From: Owenia fusiformis
Lineage: Eukaryota > Annelida > Polychaeta > Sabellida > Oweniidae
Assembly: GCA_903813345.2 (NCBI GenBank)
Contig: CAIIXF020000008.1
Span: forward strand, 14,432,822 to 14,496,821
Length of the DNA stretch: 64,000 nt
Reading direction: 5' to 3'
In this document: positions 1-11,782 of the stretch, in pieces
Layout of the letters: the number at the start of each line of letters is the position of its first letter
Numbering within the stretch: position 1 is the first letter of the stretch
Position numbers and translations under genes: made by a program
The notes under the pieces: model-generated
Database searches by the model: none
What the model saw: the letters and a program-made list of their open reading frames with translations, nothing else
What the model was told of the DNA's origin: nothing

Positions 1-1264
1 ATCACACACGGGCCCAAAAACTGAAGGGACTTTAATATAATTACAAACAGGACCCCTAGCACTGCTTCTTGAAATTGAAATTAAAAATTGTTAGGTGGGT
101 AATCACGCGAAAAGAAGACCTTAAACCCAAATGAGCAACAGTCGCTCGGTAATAAATGAATAAAATGCCTCAAAGGCAGTTGACATTAAAGATGGATTGG
201 ATATAAAAATATTTTTAAATTGATTTCAATTTTTCAAAATTCTTAAAAGTTATGCTGACATAACTGACCAGTTGTCAGTGGCAAATGTCCGCAAATACAC
301 ATCGATCAATCTGATAATTTTAATTCGATTATATCAAAGAAATGAGAAAGTATATTTGAAGTTTTAATGGAAAGTGACATGGGTCTAGTTAGAGATAGAA
401 TCAAAAATTGATTAACGGTACACGATATAAGGATACGATGAGTATGAACGAGTGACTTCAATAAAGTTGTCAAGAAAAACCTGTCAAGATAGGCCTCCGA
501 TACAGCCGATCATTTATTCATTTCAGCTCTTCTCCCACGGACTGGTGACTTCCAATAGCAAAGTATCATATCAGTTTCCTAACCGAAGCCATCCCAAAAA
601 TCTCATCAAAAGTCAAAATTAAGGACAGAGTTTTGAAAACGTGGCATCGTCATGTTGGATTTTACAATTAATAAAAGTAATTTTACTGTCAAAAAAGAAA
701 TCAGTGACTTGATAATTGAATATATTTTGAATTGTTACCAACTTCCTACAACTACATTCGTGTCACCTAAAATTGAAAATAATATTAAATTATAATGATA
801 AATTATTCCTGATGTGAAATGTATACGTTCTCTATCAGATGTATTTGATACCTCAGTCAAAAGTTCAATTATTTCGAATTATATCTTTATTTATAAAACT
901 TTATGGGTAATCATATATCTCTCTTGGGTTTTATATGAGAAACAATGGCTATTGGGAGATTGAAACATCAGGGGAGGAGAAAATTTTCCAAATCAGTAAA
1001 TCAAGAGTTATCAAATTCAAACAAACGGCTGGTGTAAGAGATCCACATCACATAGAAAAACTGCCCCTCGTATATATTAATATATGTCCCAACTGGCCCT
1101 ATTGCAACAACCATATAGTGCGAAACGAATGTAAAGAGAGTTCGTTGAGTTATTTATGATAAGCCAGTAACAAAAGAGAAAAGGAGACAAAAAGCCCAAA
1201 ATATCCATTCCGATAAAACAATAAAGACATATTAAATTAATTGAGATTTTCTTTTTTGATTCAG
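1..1264. other. Goosecoid upstream intron or 5' flank, no exon recognised
   Basis: This AT-rich stretch ends in a polypyrimidine tract and the acceptor of the homeobox exon, so at least its right part is intron. I looked for the Gsc N-terminal exon with an eh1-type motif and did not see one. Small open frames here have no recognisable protein character. Confidence 0.6.
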
Positions 1265-4200
1265 GTGCATATCCCTCCCCATTTCCGGGTTTTATGCCAG
1301 CGGATTTTGTGCGAGCTGGACACAAACGCAAGAGGCGACACCGAACTATTTTCACAGAGGAGCAGTTGGAGGAACTAGAGGCCACATTTCACAAGACGCA
1401 TTATCCCGATGTATTACTACGCGAGGAACTTGCAATGAAAATAGATCTGAAAGAGGAGAGAGTTGAGGTGAGAGAATTGAAAAATCATACAACGCTAAAT
1501 ATGCTGACTTAAATTTTCATTTTCCATGTGCATGGCCCCAACTGTATCATTGGCATGTAAATTGACGATGGAAATAATAAATTGGGTGTTTGTTGATGTT
1601 GTCCTTTCGATCTAGATTACGGATAAAGTGTCTTTCTATTTTCTTTGGATATCGGTTTTAAAGGAACATTTATAGTTTTAGTTTGGTTTTCAACTTGTTA
1701 TATTTTGGGTGTGGGAATTTTTAAAGAGTTTGCTGTCGGGATAGATTTTTGCAAAAGACCCGCTGATTGAAATATCATCCAATTTCCAGACGCCAATGTA
1801 TCAATAGCTTCAAAAAATCTTTCTTTGCCGCAAAAGAGCTCTTGGAATAAAATACTTCACCTATGAATACAAATCTAAGAGTAAACGTGTAATTTATAAT
1901 CACAAAGGAGGGGCAAGTGGCCTGGGGGTGTTTTCTATAGAGAGGAGTAAAACATACAAAACACAATCAATAGACCATTGCTCTTTTACCCTATTTAGGA
2001 TATTAGTTTTTATCGGAAAAGGGTTTCCTTTTTTATATTTTGTAGATTTAGTGAATTAACTTTTAGATTAAATATTTGGCAATGGCTTATGTTTAATAGC
2101 TGCTAGTAATACTAATAATTAAAGTTATTTATCAGAATTGACATATAGAACTGTATTGTATTTTGGAATCGAAACCAGACATGAGATACCAACGGGAGTT
2201 ATGTAATAGACTATTTCCACGGATATTAAAATGTTTCTTATAATAGTTTAAGTTAAAAGAAAAATGATTATAAAGGTTGTATACCCCCAAACGGAAAACT
2301 CATAATCCAAGAACGATTTCTGGTGTGTGTTCGAACTAAAAAGGATGCTGGTCCAAGAAAATGGTCAGATAAGATTAATGTTTTCGTTTCAAATTATTTT
2401 ACCGTTTATAGCTTTTTAAAACATTTAAATATTTTATTTACCAAAATTCGTTACTAATGGAATATTACGTCTAAATCTGACTTGATGAAAATAGGATTAA
2501 GGAATTACAGCACTAATCTTGTTTAGAACTTGTATGTTGGTTCAACAGATATGTAACGAGAAAGAAATATTTTACAATTAAAAGAAAATATTATACATGT
2601 GCCTCTAATCTAGTTAATCATAATTGAGTTTAAATGTCAACAATAAACATATATGTTTTAAGTATTAGACTGCCATATTCTATAAACATGTCCCATTGAA
2701 CATTCCTTATTTCCCTACATCTCTTAATTTACATAATTTACGTTGTTAAATCATTACAGAATTTTCTATTTTTGTATAAATCTCTAGGCTTCATAAGTTT
2801 GGGGTAATTGCATACACTTCTGCTTATAGTTATTTTCGTTCTTAGGCTAATCTGATAAAATTTATGATCACTGATCAAATATTTTATTTGGAAAATGTAT
2901 TTATTTGATTATTTAGTAAAACTTGATGCCTAAGTCACAATTGATCTGCGGCAGCTGAACGGCGGCCGTAGCTTCCTAAAATCGAGGGAAATATGCAGCT
3001 TAAAATAAAGGGATATGCAGTACGATGTAGATTTTCTATATATCGATTTTGTGAAGCTACGGCCGCCGTAGAGCAAATGTGACTGAGGCTTAACTGAATG
3101 CTATATAACTTCCCAGTACACAGGATATAATGAAATATGAAAGTATCCTATCAATTTTGAACATTTAGTAATCCGGTTAGATTATAAATATTTTACTCTG
3201 GAATCTTATTAATCAACTCTTTGATCAAGTTAAATCTCATTATATTAAAAATATATCTTCATAATTCTAATAGTTTAAAGTTGGAAATCTAAAACCACAT
3301 AAAATCTTGCCAAGAGCAATCACCAGATATGTTTCCTGTACAATGCAACCCTAATATGGAAATTCATTCCCTGACTTTTTTCCATGAAATATCAAATATC
3401 ATATAGTATTGAGATTACATGATAATAGGGAAAGAATTTGAATTTCATTCCGCGGTACAATATGACATTGACCTCAGAAAATATCAAATTGACACTTGGA
3501 TAAAAGCCCTAGTTCAATATGATATTTCCCTCGGTCAATATTGCATTGTTCTTCAATCTTCTGGATAAATGCTATATCCATTCCCTCTTATTAAATAACA
3601 TCTATAGGCTACATGGATAACATATATATTGTCCGTACCATATGAGAGTCCGTACGATATATAGAAATGATTTTATCTTTAATTGTGGCCATATTTTGGT
3701 CCAAATGAAATACAAGGGGGTGGTCGATTACAGCTACTAGTCATTTGTGAAAAGACTGATTCGTGGTACATTGCGTGAAAATGAAAATATATCCTGTAAA
3801 TTAGACAGATGTACATCGATAAATTCCACTAATCTTCATTATAAACTTTTATTAGGGATGGAATTTATTATGAATGGTAAAACATGATTTTAAAAACGCC
3901 GTAATGTCAGATTAGTACTGATTACAGCTTACGATATCTAGGCCTGTCATTTCACTTCCATCTAATTCAGTTGCACACACTAATCGTTTTAATACCATTG
4001 ATTTTCAGAACAAGTTACATCCAATGCCTCCAAGCATTTGATAAATCTTTTCATTTGAATGATCCCTTATAAAAGAACAACCAACCATTCTTCATGGACC
4101 GTTGGACCCGAAATGTGGTATTTGATTGAAATTGCAAATTGATTGTGCCTAACCGAGTCAAATGCTTCTTTTGTAATTGTTTTAACCGTGTGTTAAATGG

Positions 4201-4787
4201 TGGTTGTGCATTTTAAGTTGCGTCGAATGGTGTTGTGTGTTGTTTTACGTCTGCAGTTTTGTATTTCATGATGTGTCGAATGATACTTCTCCTTTGTTGC
4301 TTTTGATAGAGAGATATTGTTTTTTAAACAATACAGTTTGACATCTTTTAAGTCCATGCACAGATTAAAAAAACATCATAGGGCTAAATATTCCATTTAA
4401 AGTTTTTTTACAATATGAGGTAGGCTAAACTGTTTTCACTTGAAACTTACTTTTTGTATATTTTAGGTATGGTTCAAAAACAGAAGAGCAAAGTGGAGAA
4501 AGACGAAAAGAGAACAACAAGAGGCTGCCAAACGTGCTGTAAATGCGAACAAAGACTCCACAGGGATAGAAAACCCCGCCAAACCAATACCGTCTGCTGA
4601 AAATGAAGACGAGGCCGATGATATATCTTTAAATTCCCAACTGCCCTCTAGTGGCGATGAGAGTGACATTGAAGTGAAAGACAATACAAATAGCATTCCA
4701 ACCAATCACAGAATGTTAGGTGATCTAAATGATATAAAAAGGACTGAAACGATTACCAGCCCAAATATAGATACCATAGATGTGTAA
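1265..4787 (+). CDS. gsc: Goosecoid homeobox transcription factor, last two coding exons (5' partial)
   Basis: Goosecoid is a nuclear paired-like homeodomain protein, mostly a repressor, used in organiser/blastopore and anterior patterning. Two coding exons are visible: 1265-1467 (acceptor TTCAG, donor GTGAGA) and 4467-4787 (acceptor TTTTAG, ends TAA). The first supplies [20 protein letters not shown] and most of the homeodomain. The second resumes with [15 protein letters not shown], the recognition helix with lysine at homeodomain position 50 that defines the Gsc/Otx/Bicoid DNA specificity. The intron splits the homeodomain between residues 46 and 47, the classic paired-like position, in phase 0. 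After the homeodomain comes an acidic, Ser/Asn-rich tail of about 90 residues without a known domain. The expected N-terminal exon, which normally holds the eh1 Groucho-binding motif, was not found upstream, so the gene is partial. The family assignment is secure. Confidence 0.95.
1468..4466 (+). other. Goosecoid homeobox intron
   Basis: A 3.0 kb intron bounded by GTGAGA and TTTTAG inside the homeodomain codons. It holds a short GC-rich hairpin, annotated separately, and otherwise AT-rich unique-looking DNA with no coding content that I can support. Confidence 0.8.
2959..3069. repeat. Short GC-rich hairpin inside the gsc intron
   Basis: A 17-bp perfect inverted repeat (ACGGCGGCCGTAGCTTC at the left, its complement at the right) brackets about 77 bp. 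An inner ATCGA/TCGAT pair continues the stem. The GC-rich ends stand out in AT-rich intron DNA. It looks like a small MITE, but no clear target duplication is seen. Confidence 0.6.
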
Positions 4788-5914
4788 TGTGTGACCGAAT
4801 ATGGAAGCAAAAGTTTGACGTGTTTACTTATTAAGTGACTGGTCTTTCAAAGGTGCAATTTAACTTCAATTTTGGTCTTTGTCTATTTGAGCGTCACTTG
4901 GCGTTATTTTTATTTTCAATAATTTAGTCAAGTTTTGATTAACTGTCGTACTCAAACATTATATTATTGTAAATAACTTTTATTGGTGTAAATATGTACT
5001 TATATTTATATTATATTATTAATTAAATAAAATCATGAACTATACACATATGTTCTGTTTTATTATCGGACTAAAGTGATCATATAGCCCTCATATATTA
5101 GAGGATCATACAGGTTAATATATATTTCTGGGTCGACACTGCATAAACACTTTTGTGAACCCACTGACAAAAGCAAAGACGAATCATACAATGTGCAAGA
5201 GTAAATGTCACCGGAGATGTCACAGTTGTTACTCTAAGCTAGTGCAGATTTTTTCAACAGCTCAAACTAAGTAAATAATTTCCAACTCATTTTTGTAAAT
5301 TAATCTGTTAAATCTATTGATCTGCGTCTCATATCACCACCCTTTTGTAATATCTTTGTAGACTTAAGGACTTATGGCTACTTGGGTCGCTCTCAATAAA
5401 GCGTAACCCAACCAATGCCCCACGATGGAAACAAATTTACTTTTTAGCGAAATAACTTCTTCAATTAGATATCCTATCCCTGACATGCATTACCACAAAC
5501 CTATTAAAAGGGGTATTGTTGGAATAAAACTGTCAACGTCGAAAAGCCCTTAACTTATTTGATTTAGGATTTGAAGAAACTAAAAATATTTATAAAGTTT
5601 TGAACATATGGGATTTGTAATCCGATACTGTACCTCAAAAGTTAAAACATTCAATTAATAACTACATTGTGTACCATTGATGAGACTATTTAAAAGTGCC
5701 AACGGTTTCTGAATGCAGGATAGTAAAAATAATCTAAAATTGTAATATGGTGACCTGACCTTGACCTACATATTATTAAGATGTCATCATTAAGGATCCT
5801 GACACTCTGATAACCTTAAAAGCCTCAATAGCGCAAAAATACCGGATACGAGTGGTTAGAATATTTGTTGCTCACAATGCTTTATGTCATCCCAATTTAA
5901 ACGTGTTTTTTCTT
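4788..5914. other. gsc 3' UTR and intergenic DNA
   Basis: The first ~250 bp are the likely 3' UTR. The rest is AT-rich DNA in which I see no gene. It leads into a decayed LINE fragment, whose 5' part could extend back here beyond recognition. Confidence 0.5.
5026..5031 (+). terminator. Poly(A) signal of goosecoid
   Basis: An AATAAA hexamer about 240 bp after the gsc stop codon, in an AT-rich 3' UTR. It is the first canonical signal downstream of the gene. Confidence 0.6.
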
Positions 5915-7605
5915 GGATTTTAGGGGTATGTGCCCAAAAGATATATATATCATTTATGTAACTCTAATAAACCGTGACACCCAAATTCCCATATTTGATC
6001 AGATTTCAAAGTCAAAAAAATTTTCAGGGGATTTTACCTGGATGTTTTGTGATACTTTAAAGATAAGCTCGGTAAAAACGATTGACCGAAACCTACAAAT
6101 GGCAGGGTTAACATTGTGGGATCCACAGCCTGTAAGCTTGCTATCCTTTGGAATAGACAGATCTCAAAATCAAAATAATTTTTTTTAAATGATTCGAAGG
6201 TGCTCGTTTATATAAAAATATAGTAACAGTTACTGTCCACTAAGAGACACTTTAAAGCACACGTTTTGGGAATGTAGGCGGGTTCAGATCTTTTTGAAAG
6301 CTATTAAAGAGAATTGAGAGAAATTATTTAATGTAAATCTTGATTGTAATGCCCATGGTATGGTGTTCGGAAGATCTGTAAATAATGTAAACATTTTGGT
6401 AAATAGGCTATCACTAGCAATCAAATATCATATAATATATGTGAAACAATTTGATGAAGTAAATCCCAACTTGGACGTGATTCAATTTGAAAATACTATG
6501 TTTTTATATAGGGTGGTCCAAAAAAAAGTGAACCCCTGCAACTGGCCATATTTCTCTTAGTACTTCCAGGAATTCTTTTTTATTTTCACAGGTTGTAGAG
6601 GAAGGTCTAAAATTTATGGTGGTACCATACATTTTTCTTAGTCTTCAAATTTGCAGAAATTATAAGCCCTAACCAAACATTACTGAAAATGGACAAATTG
6701 TGATTTTCAATATCCGCGATTCTTCAACCCTTTAACACCTTTCCCCTGAGAATTTTTTTAAGCTGCAGTCTTAAAGAACTAATATTTTCTGACTTTGTTC
6801 AATTTTAAATCCTGCACATTATGGCTTAAAACTAGCATTCTACATTTGATAGTTGCAAATTTATTGTGATCCAAAGAGATGTGCTAAGCTTCCACAGACG
6901 AAAACATTTTCCAGTGAAATCATGAACATACCCCTATATGATCTTGAAATGTCAATATCGTCATAAATCATGGACCAATTCTAATGATATATGGCTCAAA
7001 ACATTGAATATTGAATTTTCTTTTGATTTTTTAAAGATATTTGATGAAGGGGTTATCAGATACCTGGTCACAGGGGGCAACTTCCTTCCATAAGAGGCCC
7101 CCCTCTAACTGTTGGTGTAGGTAACATACCCCTGAACTGTTGAACAGTTAAAAATGCTTCAAAATGATCAATGAAAGTGTGAAATGTGTTTTCTGCTTGA
7201 ATAGTGTCCCTTTTATCATATGGTAGGGTTTTAAACTTGTATCTCTAACTGAAAGCTGTTTAAAATCATCCAATGTGTTTCAACAATTTCCGTGAATCAC
7301 ATTTGTAAACTTTTGTACAATATCTAATTTCCAGGCATGTTTGTTAAACGCTTGTAATTTCTTTAAAATTTAAGACTGAGAATAAATTATGGCATCAACC
7401 AAAATTTTAGACCTTTCTCTACAACATGTGATAATATGACCAAATTCATGCATGTATTAAGAAAAATGTAGCCTGTTGCAGGGGTTCACTTTTTTTGGAC
7501 CACCCTGTATATACCGGAACTTTTGGGTATGACTGTTGTGAATGTCTGAATGAATGGAGGTGGTGTGAAAGTGGTTTAATATTTGAAAAAATAAAATAAA
7601 AAATA
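5915..7605 (+). mobile_element. Decayed L1/Tx1-like LINE 3' fragment, split by a MITE
   Basis: Frames at 5924-6180 and 6234-6508 read like the C-terminal part of a LINE ORF2. The second has C-x(6)-TLKHTFWEC, the H..C cysteine-histidine pattern that also ends ORF2 of the intact LINE at 36-40 kb, followed by a lysine/asparagine-rich helix-like tail (FGRSVNNVNILVNRLSLAIK). One TGA interrupts this frame before residue ATG 6360, so it is dead. The reading frame is cut at 6509 by a TIR element, and LINE-like DNA resumes at 7510 and ends near an AATAAAATAAAA tract. The first part of the fragment is less certain than the zinc-knuckle part. Confidence 0.55.
6509..7507. mobile_element. Tc1/mariner-type MITE with long TIRs
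   Basis: A 999-bp element flanked by TA. Its termini are inverted copies (GGGTGGTCCAAAAAAAGTGA) and the inverted similarity continues for roughly 150 bp, including a GTTGTAGAG-AAGGTCTAAAA block in both arms. TA target duplication and GGGTGGTCC-type ends are usual for Tc1/mariner elements. There is no transposase ORF, so it is non-autonomous. It sits inside an older LINE fragment, which dates it as the younger insertion. Confidence 0.85.
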
Positions 7606-9446
7606 TAGTTACTATGGCATCAACCTCAATCTTGCTAAACCTATGCAGAACTTACTGATTATTGTTATTTTCAACTTATATGACCTTGACCTAAAGTTGG
7701 CCCCGTAACGTCTTAAAACTATTGCCCGGTGTGCTTCCAACACATTTTGAGACTCAAAAAAGCCCCCTGAATAAAGAGTCCTGTGGGTGGTTACAAACAT
7801 TTTAGCTGAAAATTCTTTTCTAATTAAAACATACGTCAGCCAATAAAGAAACAATTATAACTTGTAGGGATTTCTTAATCACAGCCTGCGGATGAATATG
7901 CTTCCCCGCTGCATCTGATATCGACACTGCTAAGTCGTTAATGCAACTATAATTTCTCTGATAACTTAATCTCAAAGAAGCCTTAAACACTCACAATGAG
8001 GAAATAGATAAATTATTTTCGATGGTTGTTATAACATTTATGGGACAAAAAGCAACGGAATTATAAACTCACGAAATGTTTAAAGATATAAAGATTAAAG
8101 GAAAGATATGCCAAAATACTTTTCCATGGTGTTATACGAGTATGTTGTACACATTAAAGAAATATTCTGGATATTTTACGTTTCATGGGACATGGTCTTA
8201 TTTGGTGATAAATAGAAATAATTCATGACAAAATATTTTATTCGATAAAATAAATTTCCACAAATCGCGAAAATCTAAAATTATATTTATTTAAGAGTTT
8301 AATTCCAATAACAAGTTACTTCACATAGTATCTGTTGTTCAAAACATTCCAAGGTGGTGTAAATTTAAGATGGAATGCAAAAGTGTTGTCGTCCTTCGAA
8401 TGAAATTTCATAGATATCACTTTTGAATATGAAATAAAGCGAATGTAATGGAATAAGATAGTAATGGGGATAAGGATGAGCTGAAGATTTATTTCTAAAG
8501 TGTATGTATCATAGAAAAGCATTATGCATGCTTTGGTTCTAGAACACAGTGTAGAAGAGTGAATATCACGCGTATCCAAATTCATTTGGAATTCTGTGAT
8601 GATAAGCTTATTGTAAACGGCACTAAACGCAGGTGCTTTAATTCGTCAAGTCAAAAACAGCAAACGGCTTATGAATTTCACAATCGGGAGACAAATATTT
8701 AGAAGCAGACAATTAAAAGAGGTTTAGATGCTAATGTACGAACAAATACGGGAATAAGAATGGGATAAAGGGCTAGAGAGGGGTAGTAAGCAGTCATGTT
8801 TTTCCAACACTAATGGTTCTTTTGTTGGATACAAAAGAGACCTGGGATTTTGGAGCAGCTTTGGGAATAATTGCATAATACAGAAGAAAGCCGTGAACAA
8901 ATAGTTACCTAAAAGCATGATTCAATGAAGTAATTTTGTCGGACCAATAAATAGGAATCGGTTAAGTCCGCTGATCTTTTTCAATTCATTTACTTAAAGA
9001 GTGAAGTCGATGGTCAGCGAATCTTCTAATCCATTTAGAGTAATATTGCCCGGGGCCTCGACCGGGGCTGCCATTTTCCACACTAATAATTCTGTTGATT
9101 TAATTATTTTAGAATAACCAAACCCCGGGTTCTCATAAATAGAAGTCAGAAAGTAATTTTATTTTAAATTTTGCGTAGGCCTAGCTGTTACATCGAGCGA
9201 TGAATTAAGGTGATAGTCAAACTTAGCATCACAATAGTCGTTCAAAAGAAAGAGTTTCAATACTTTACAGAATATATGTGAACCTTGGCTATATCTCTTA
9301 TTTAAAAACTCAACATTCGAACGCAACTCACGAACGGAATTTATTGAAATTCTTTGATGACGGAAGAAATAAATGTACAAAATAAAACATTTTGTTTCAA
9401 GATCTTGTCTTGATTTGGAATCATTGGTCCCAAAATTTAATGCTAT

Positions 9447-9474
9447 GTTCTGGTGCAATTTCTTGCACCAGAAC
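9447..9474. repeat. Small perfect hairpin
   Basis: Twelve-base perfect arms (GTTCTGGTGCAA and complement) around a 4-base loop. Too short to assign to an element; no transcription context is visible. Confidence 0.5.
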
Positions 9475-10565
9475 AGTCCTTCGAAAAATTGGAAGACTGG
9501 GAGCAACAATAGATATAAACGGATAGTGAATTTCTAAAAAATTGTCAGAAGGTCATACATGATAATCATTTGGTTTTAATGTTATCGGTCATAAAATGTC
9601 AGCGACCCCCTTTCAATTCTAAAGAACTTAGATGGTTCTTTTAAAAACTTCCGAATTTGCTGTGTCAAGTATGTTATAGAGTTTTACACGATAACATTTG
9701 CAAAATAATGAAGTGGTGCGTTTGTTGACCATCCACCACACGCTCATCTTCAGACGGTTCATGAACACGAACTATGTTTGCGCGCAATGGATCTTTCCTC
9801 CCGAGTGTCCCAAAATCCAGGTCTGCTTTAACTACAGCTAAGTCTAGACTAAGAAAATAAATAAGTTATTCTCTTGCCCGAAATCTGGTTATCCATTAAT
9901 AAGCTTGACAAATCTTGCAATATAGGCATTATCACTTTACATAAACAGCTCGATCATGGCCTGCTGCAGGAACCTAAAGGCAAATCCCGAAAACCTTCAG
10001 ATTTTCTGCAATTTTCCAGATGAATCGTCTGTATTTTTCTACTTAGATGGTGGATTCATAATGCAATCAGGGGATAAAAGAATGTATTTAGCAGATTAAC
10101 ATAATAAAGCAAGCCCCAACATCAACATTTGTGGTGTATCTAATGCCCAGATAATAATGCTACAAGCAATGGTGTTTAACTCATTGTGAAGGAAAATAAT
10201 TTTTTTATTAAAATCAAACATTTTGGTTTTCTATTTTTCGGAAGAGGAAATTAGGCATTAATCTGAAATGATTCAATAGTATATTGCAACTGGTCAACCG
10301 CATCATGAGAAATCATGGCCTTCAATTAACTTCTCTCTATTTCTAGTTCAAGGCAGAAAGATGTCATGAGTATCAGAAAGGGTCAACCGGGCCCACGAAG
10401 AAACTAGTCCCCATTGCAACTGGCCAAAAGTAAACGCATGGTCTGCAGTTTCATGATCAAATTGGCATTCTGATACTCAGACCATCTCTGCAATGCACAA
10501 GAAATGAAACTGAGAGAAGGCTGTGATCCCTGGGGCTGGGGATGATACATTTTTTGTAAAAATCA

Positions 10566-10677
10566 CGGACCTCTGCCAGATCCAGTTCCCATTGGTAGTA
10601 GCTCAATGAATATACCCCTTTTATTCATTGAGCCTACATGTACTACCAATGGGAACTGGATCTGGCTCGGGGTCTGT
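10566..10677. repeat. Near-perfect ~50-bp-arm hairpin
   Basis: The left arm runs from GACCTCTGCCAGATCCAG to GCTCAATGAATAT, and the right arm carries its reverse complement with a few changes and a 7-base insertion (TACATGT). A related single arm (CACGGACCTCTGCCAGAT ... GGCTCAATGAATATAC) occurs at about 19476-19532, so this is a repeat family rather than a lone stem-loop. It probably is a miniature foldback element. Confidence 0.7.
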
Positions 10678-11782
10678 GGTAAAAATAAAGAAAACGATCT
10701 CATAACTAAAGTGTCTCACTTAAACTTCCAGTATTATGATAGAAACAAATGTAAATATTATCAAGTCACCGTGTTGCGACATTAAAAAATAAAATAAAAA
10801 CGTGCACTTAGGAATGATATCCAGCGCCGTTTTCAATAGCATTCACTATAACGTTGTTGGATCTCAAACATAAGTGAAGGTTACTCGCACATTACATTTT
10901 GCGATCCAACCAAGTGAAATCAGAGAACCTGCAAATAATTTAAATAACATTTAATAAGTCTATTCACTTGGTAAAAGTTGACAATATAACATAGAAATAA
11001 TTTATTTAACATTTATTTCATTTAAAACTTTTTAAAATCTTATTTAATTTACAATTAACATGTCTGTGTAGCATGTAACAAAATGGAAACAAACTGACTT
11101 TAACAAGTTGAGACTAACTATCTAACAAGGTATCAACGTGCAAAATGTCACCACATGTTATTTGTTACAGACGCTGAACACCAGACTCCGACCTCCTTTT
11201 TCTAATCATATGTTGGGACACCTATATTTCAATTCAAAAACTGTGGATGTACAAGTCTCTGGACTTCTGTGTACTGCACTCTGCAGGTATTGTGGAAGGA
11301 TTTGCGCAATGGCTTGAAGCTATAGCAAAAGCCTACAAAATCTGGTTAAGTAAAATCAGATGCGTGTACATAATATAACACCTGTACTCACACACATGTT
11401 ACAAAGTTCTGTTTTTTGTGTTGTACACTGTGCCAGTATGTCTTCTTTTTAAGTTACAGTATATTGTTGGGTCCATTACAGATGGCACAATATATGTGGT
11501 AATAGTATATGTGGCAAGAGAAACCGTATTTTCTTCATAGCATAAACAAACCGACCACACTGCCATCTTTATATCAGGACCGATGTATAAAGACAATTTT
11601 GAGTTTCCTTTTCACTGATATGGCAAATGGCATATCATATTATTGACTCTCTCAAACTTGTTAAATGATTCATGGTAGCACCTTGAACTAATTCAATACT
11701 CTGATTGCCAAAGTATTGTACAAGAACAACAAAACACACCCAGATTTTGAAATGCATGTGCAGAGATTTCATATAAATAGTA

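Larger units (their letters stand above)
7606..11782. other. Intergenic DNA between the LINE fragment and DMAC2L
   Basis: About 4 kb of AT-rich DNA with no supported gene. The lower end should contain the 3' UTR of the leftward DMAC2L gene. Structured pieces inside are a short hairpin near 9460, a ~50-bp-arm hairpin at 10566-10677 and a copy of a dispersed module near 11130-11190, each annotated separately where informative. Confidence 0.5.

Noticed and set aside
935-1159. Open frame upstream of the goosecoid homeobox exon as exon 1
   Set aside because: The peptide has no resemblance to a goosecoid N-terminus and no eh1-type motif; no donor in a suitable phase was recognised.
4463-4705. 80-codon minus-strand ORF
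   Set aside because: It is the antisense shadow of the last goosecoid exon.
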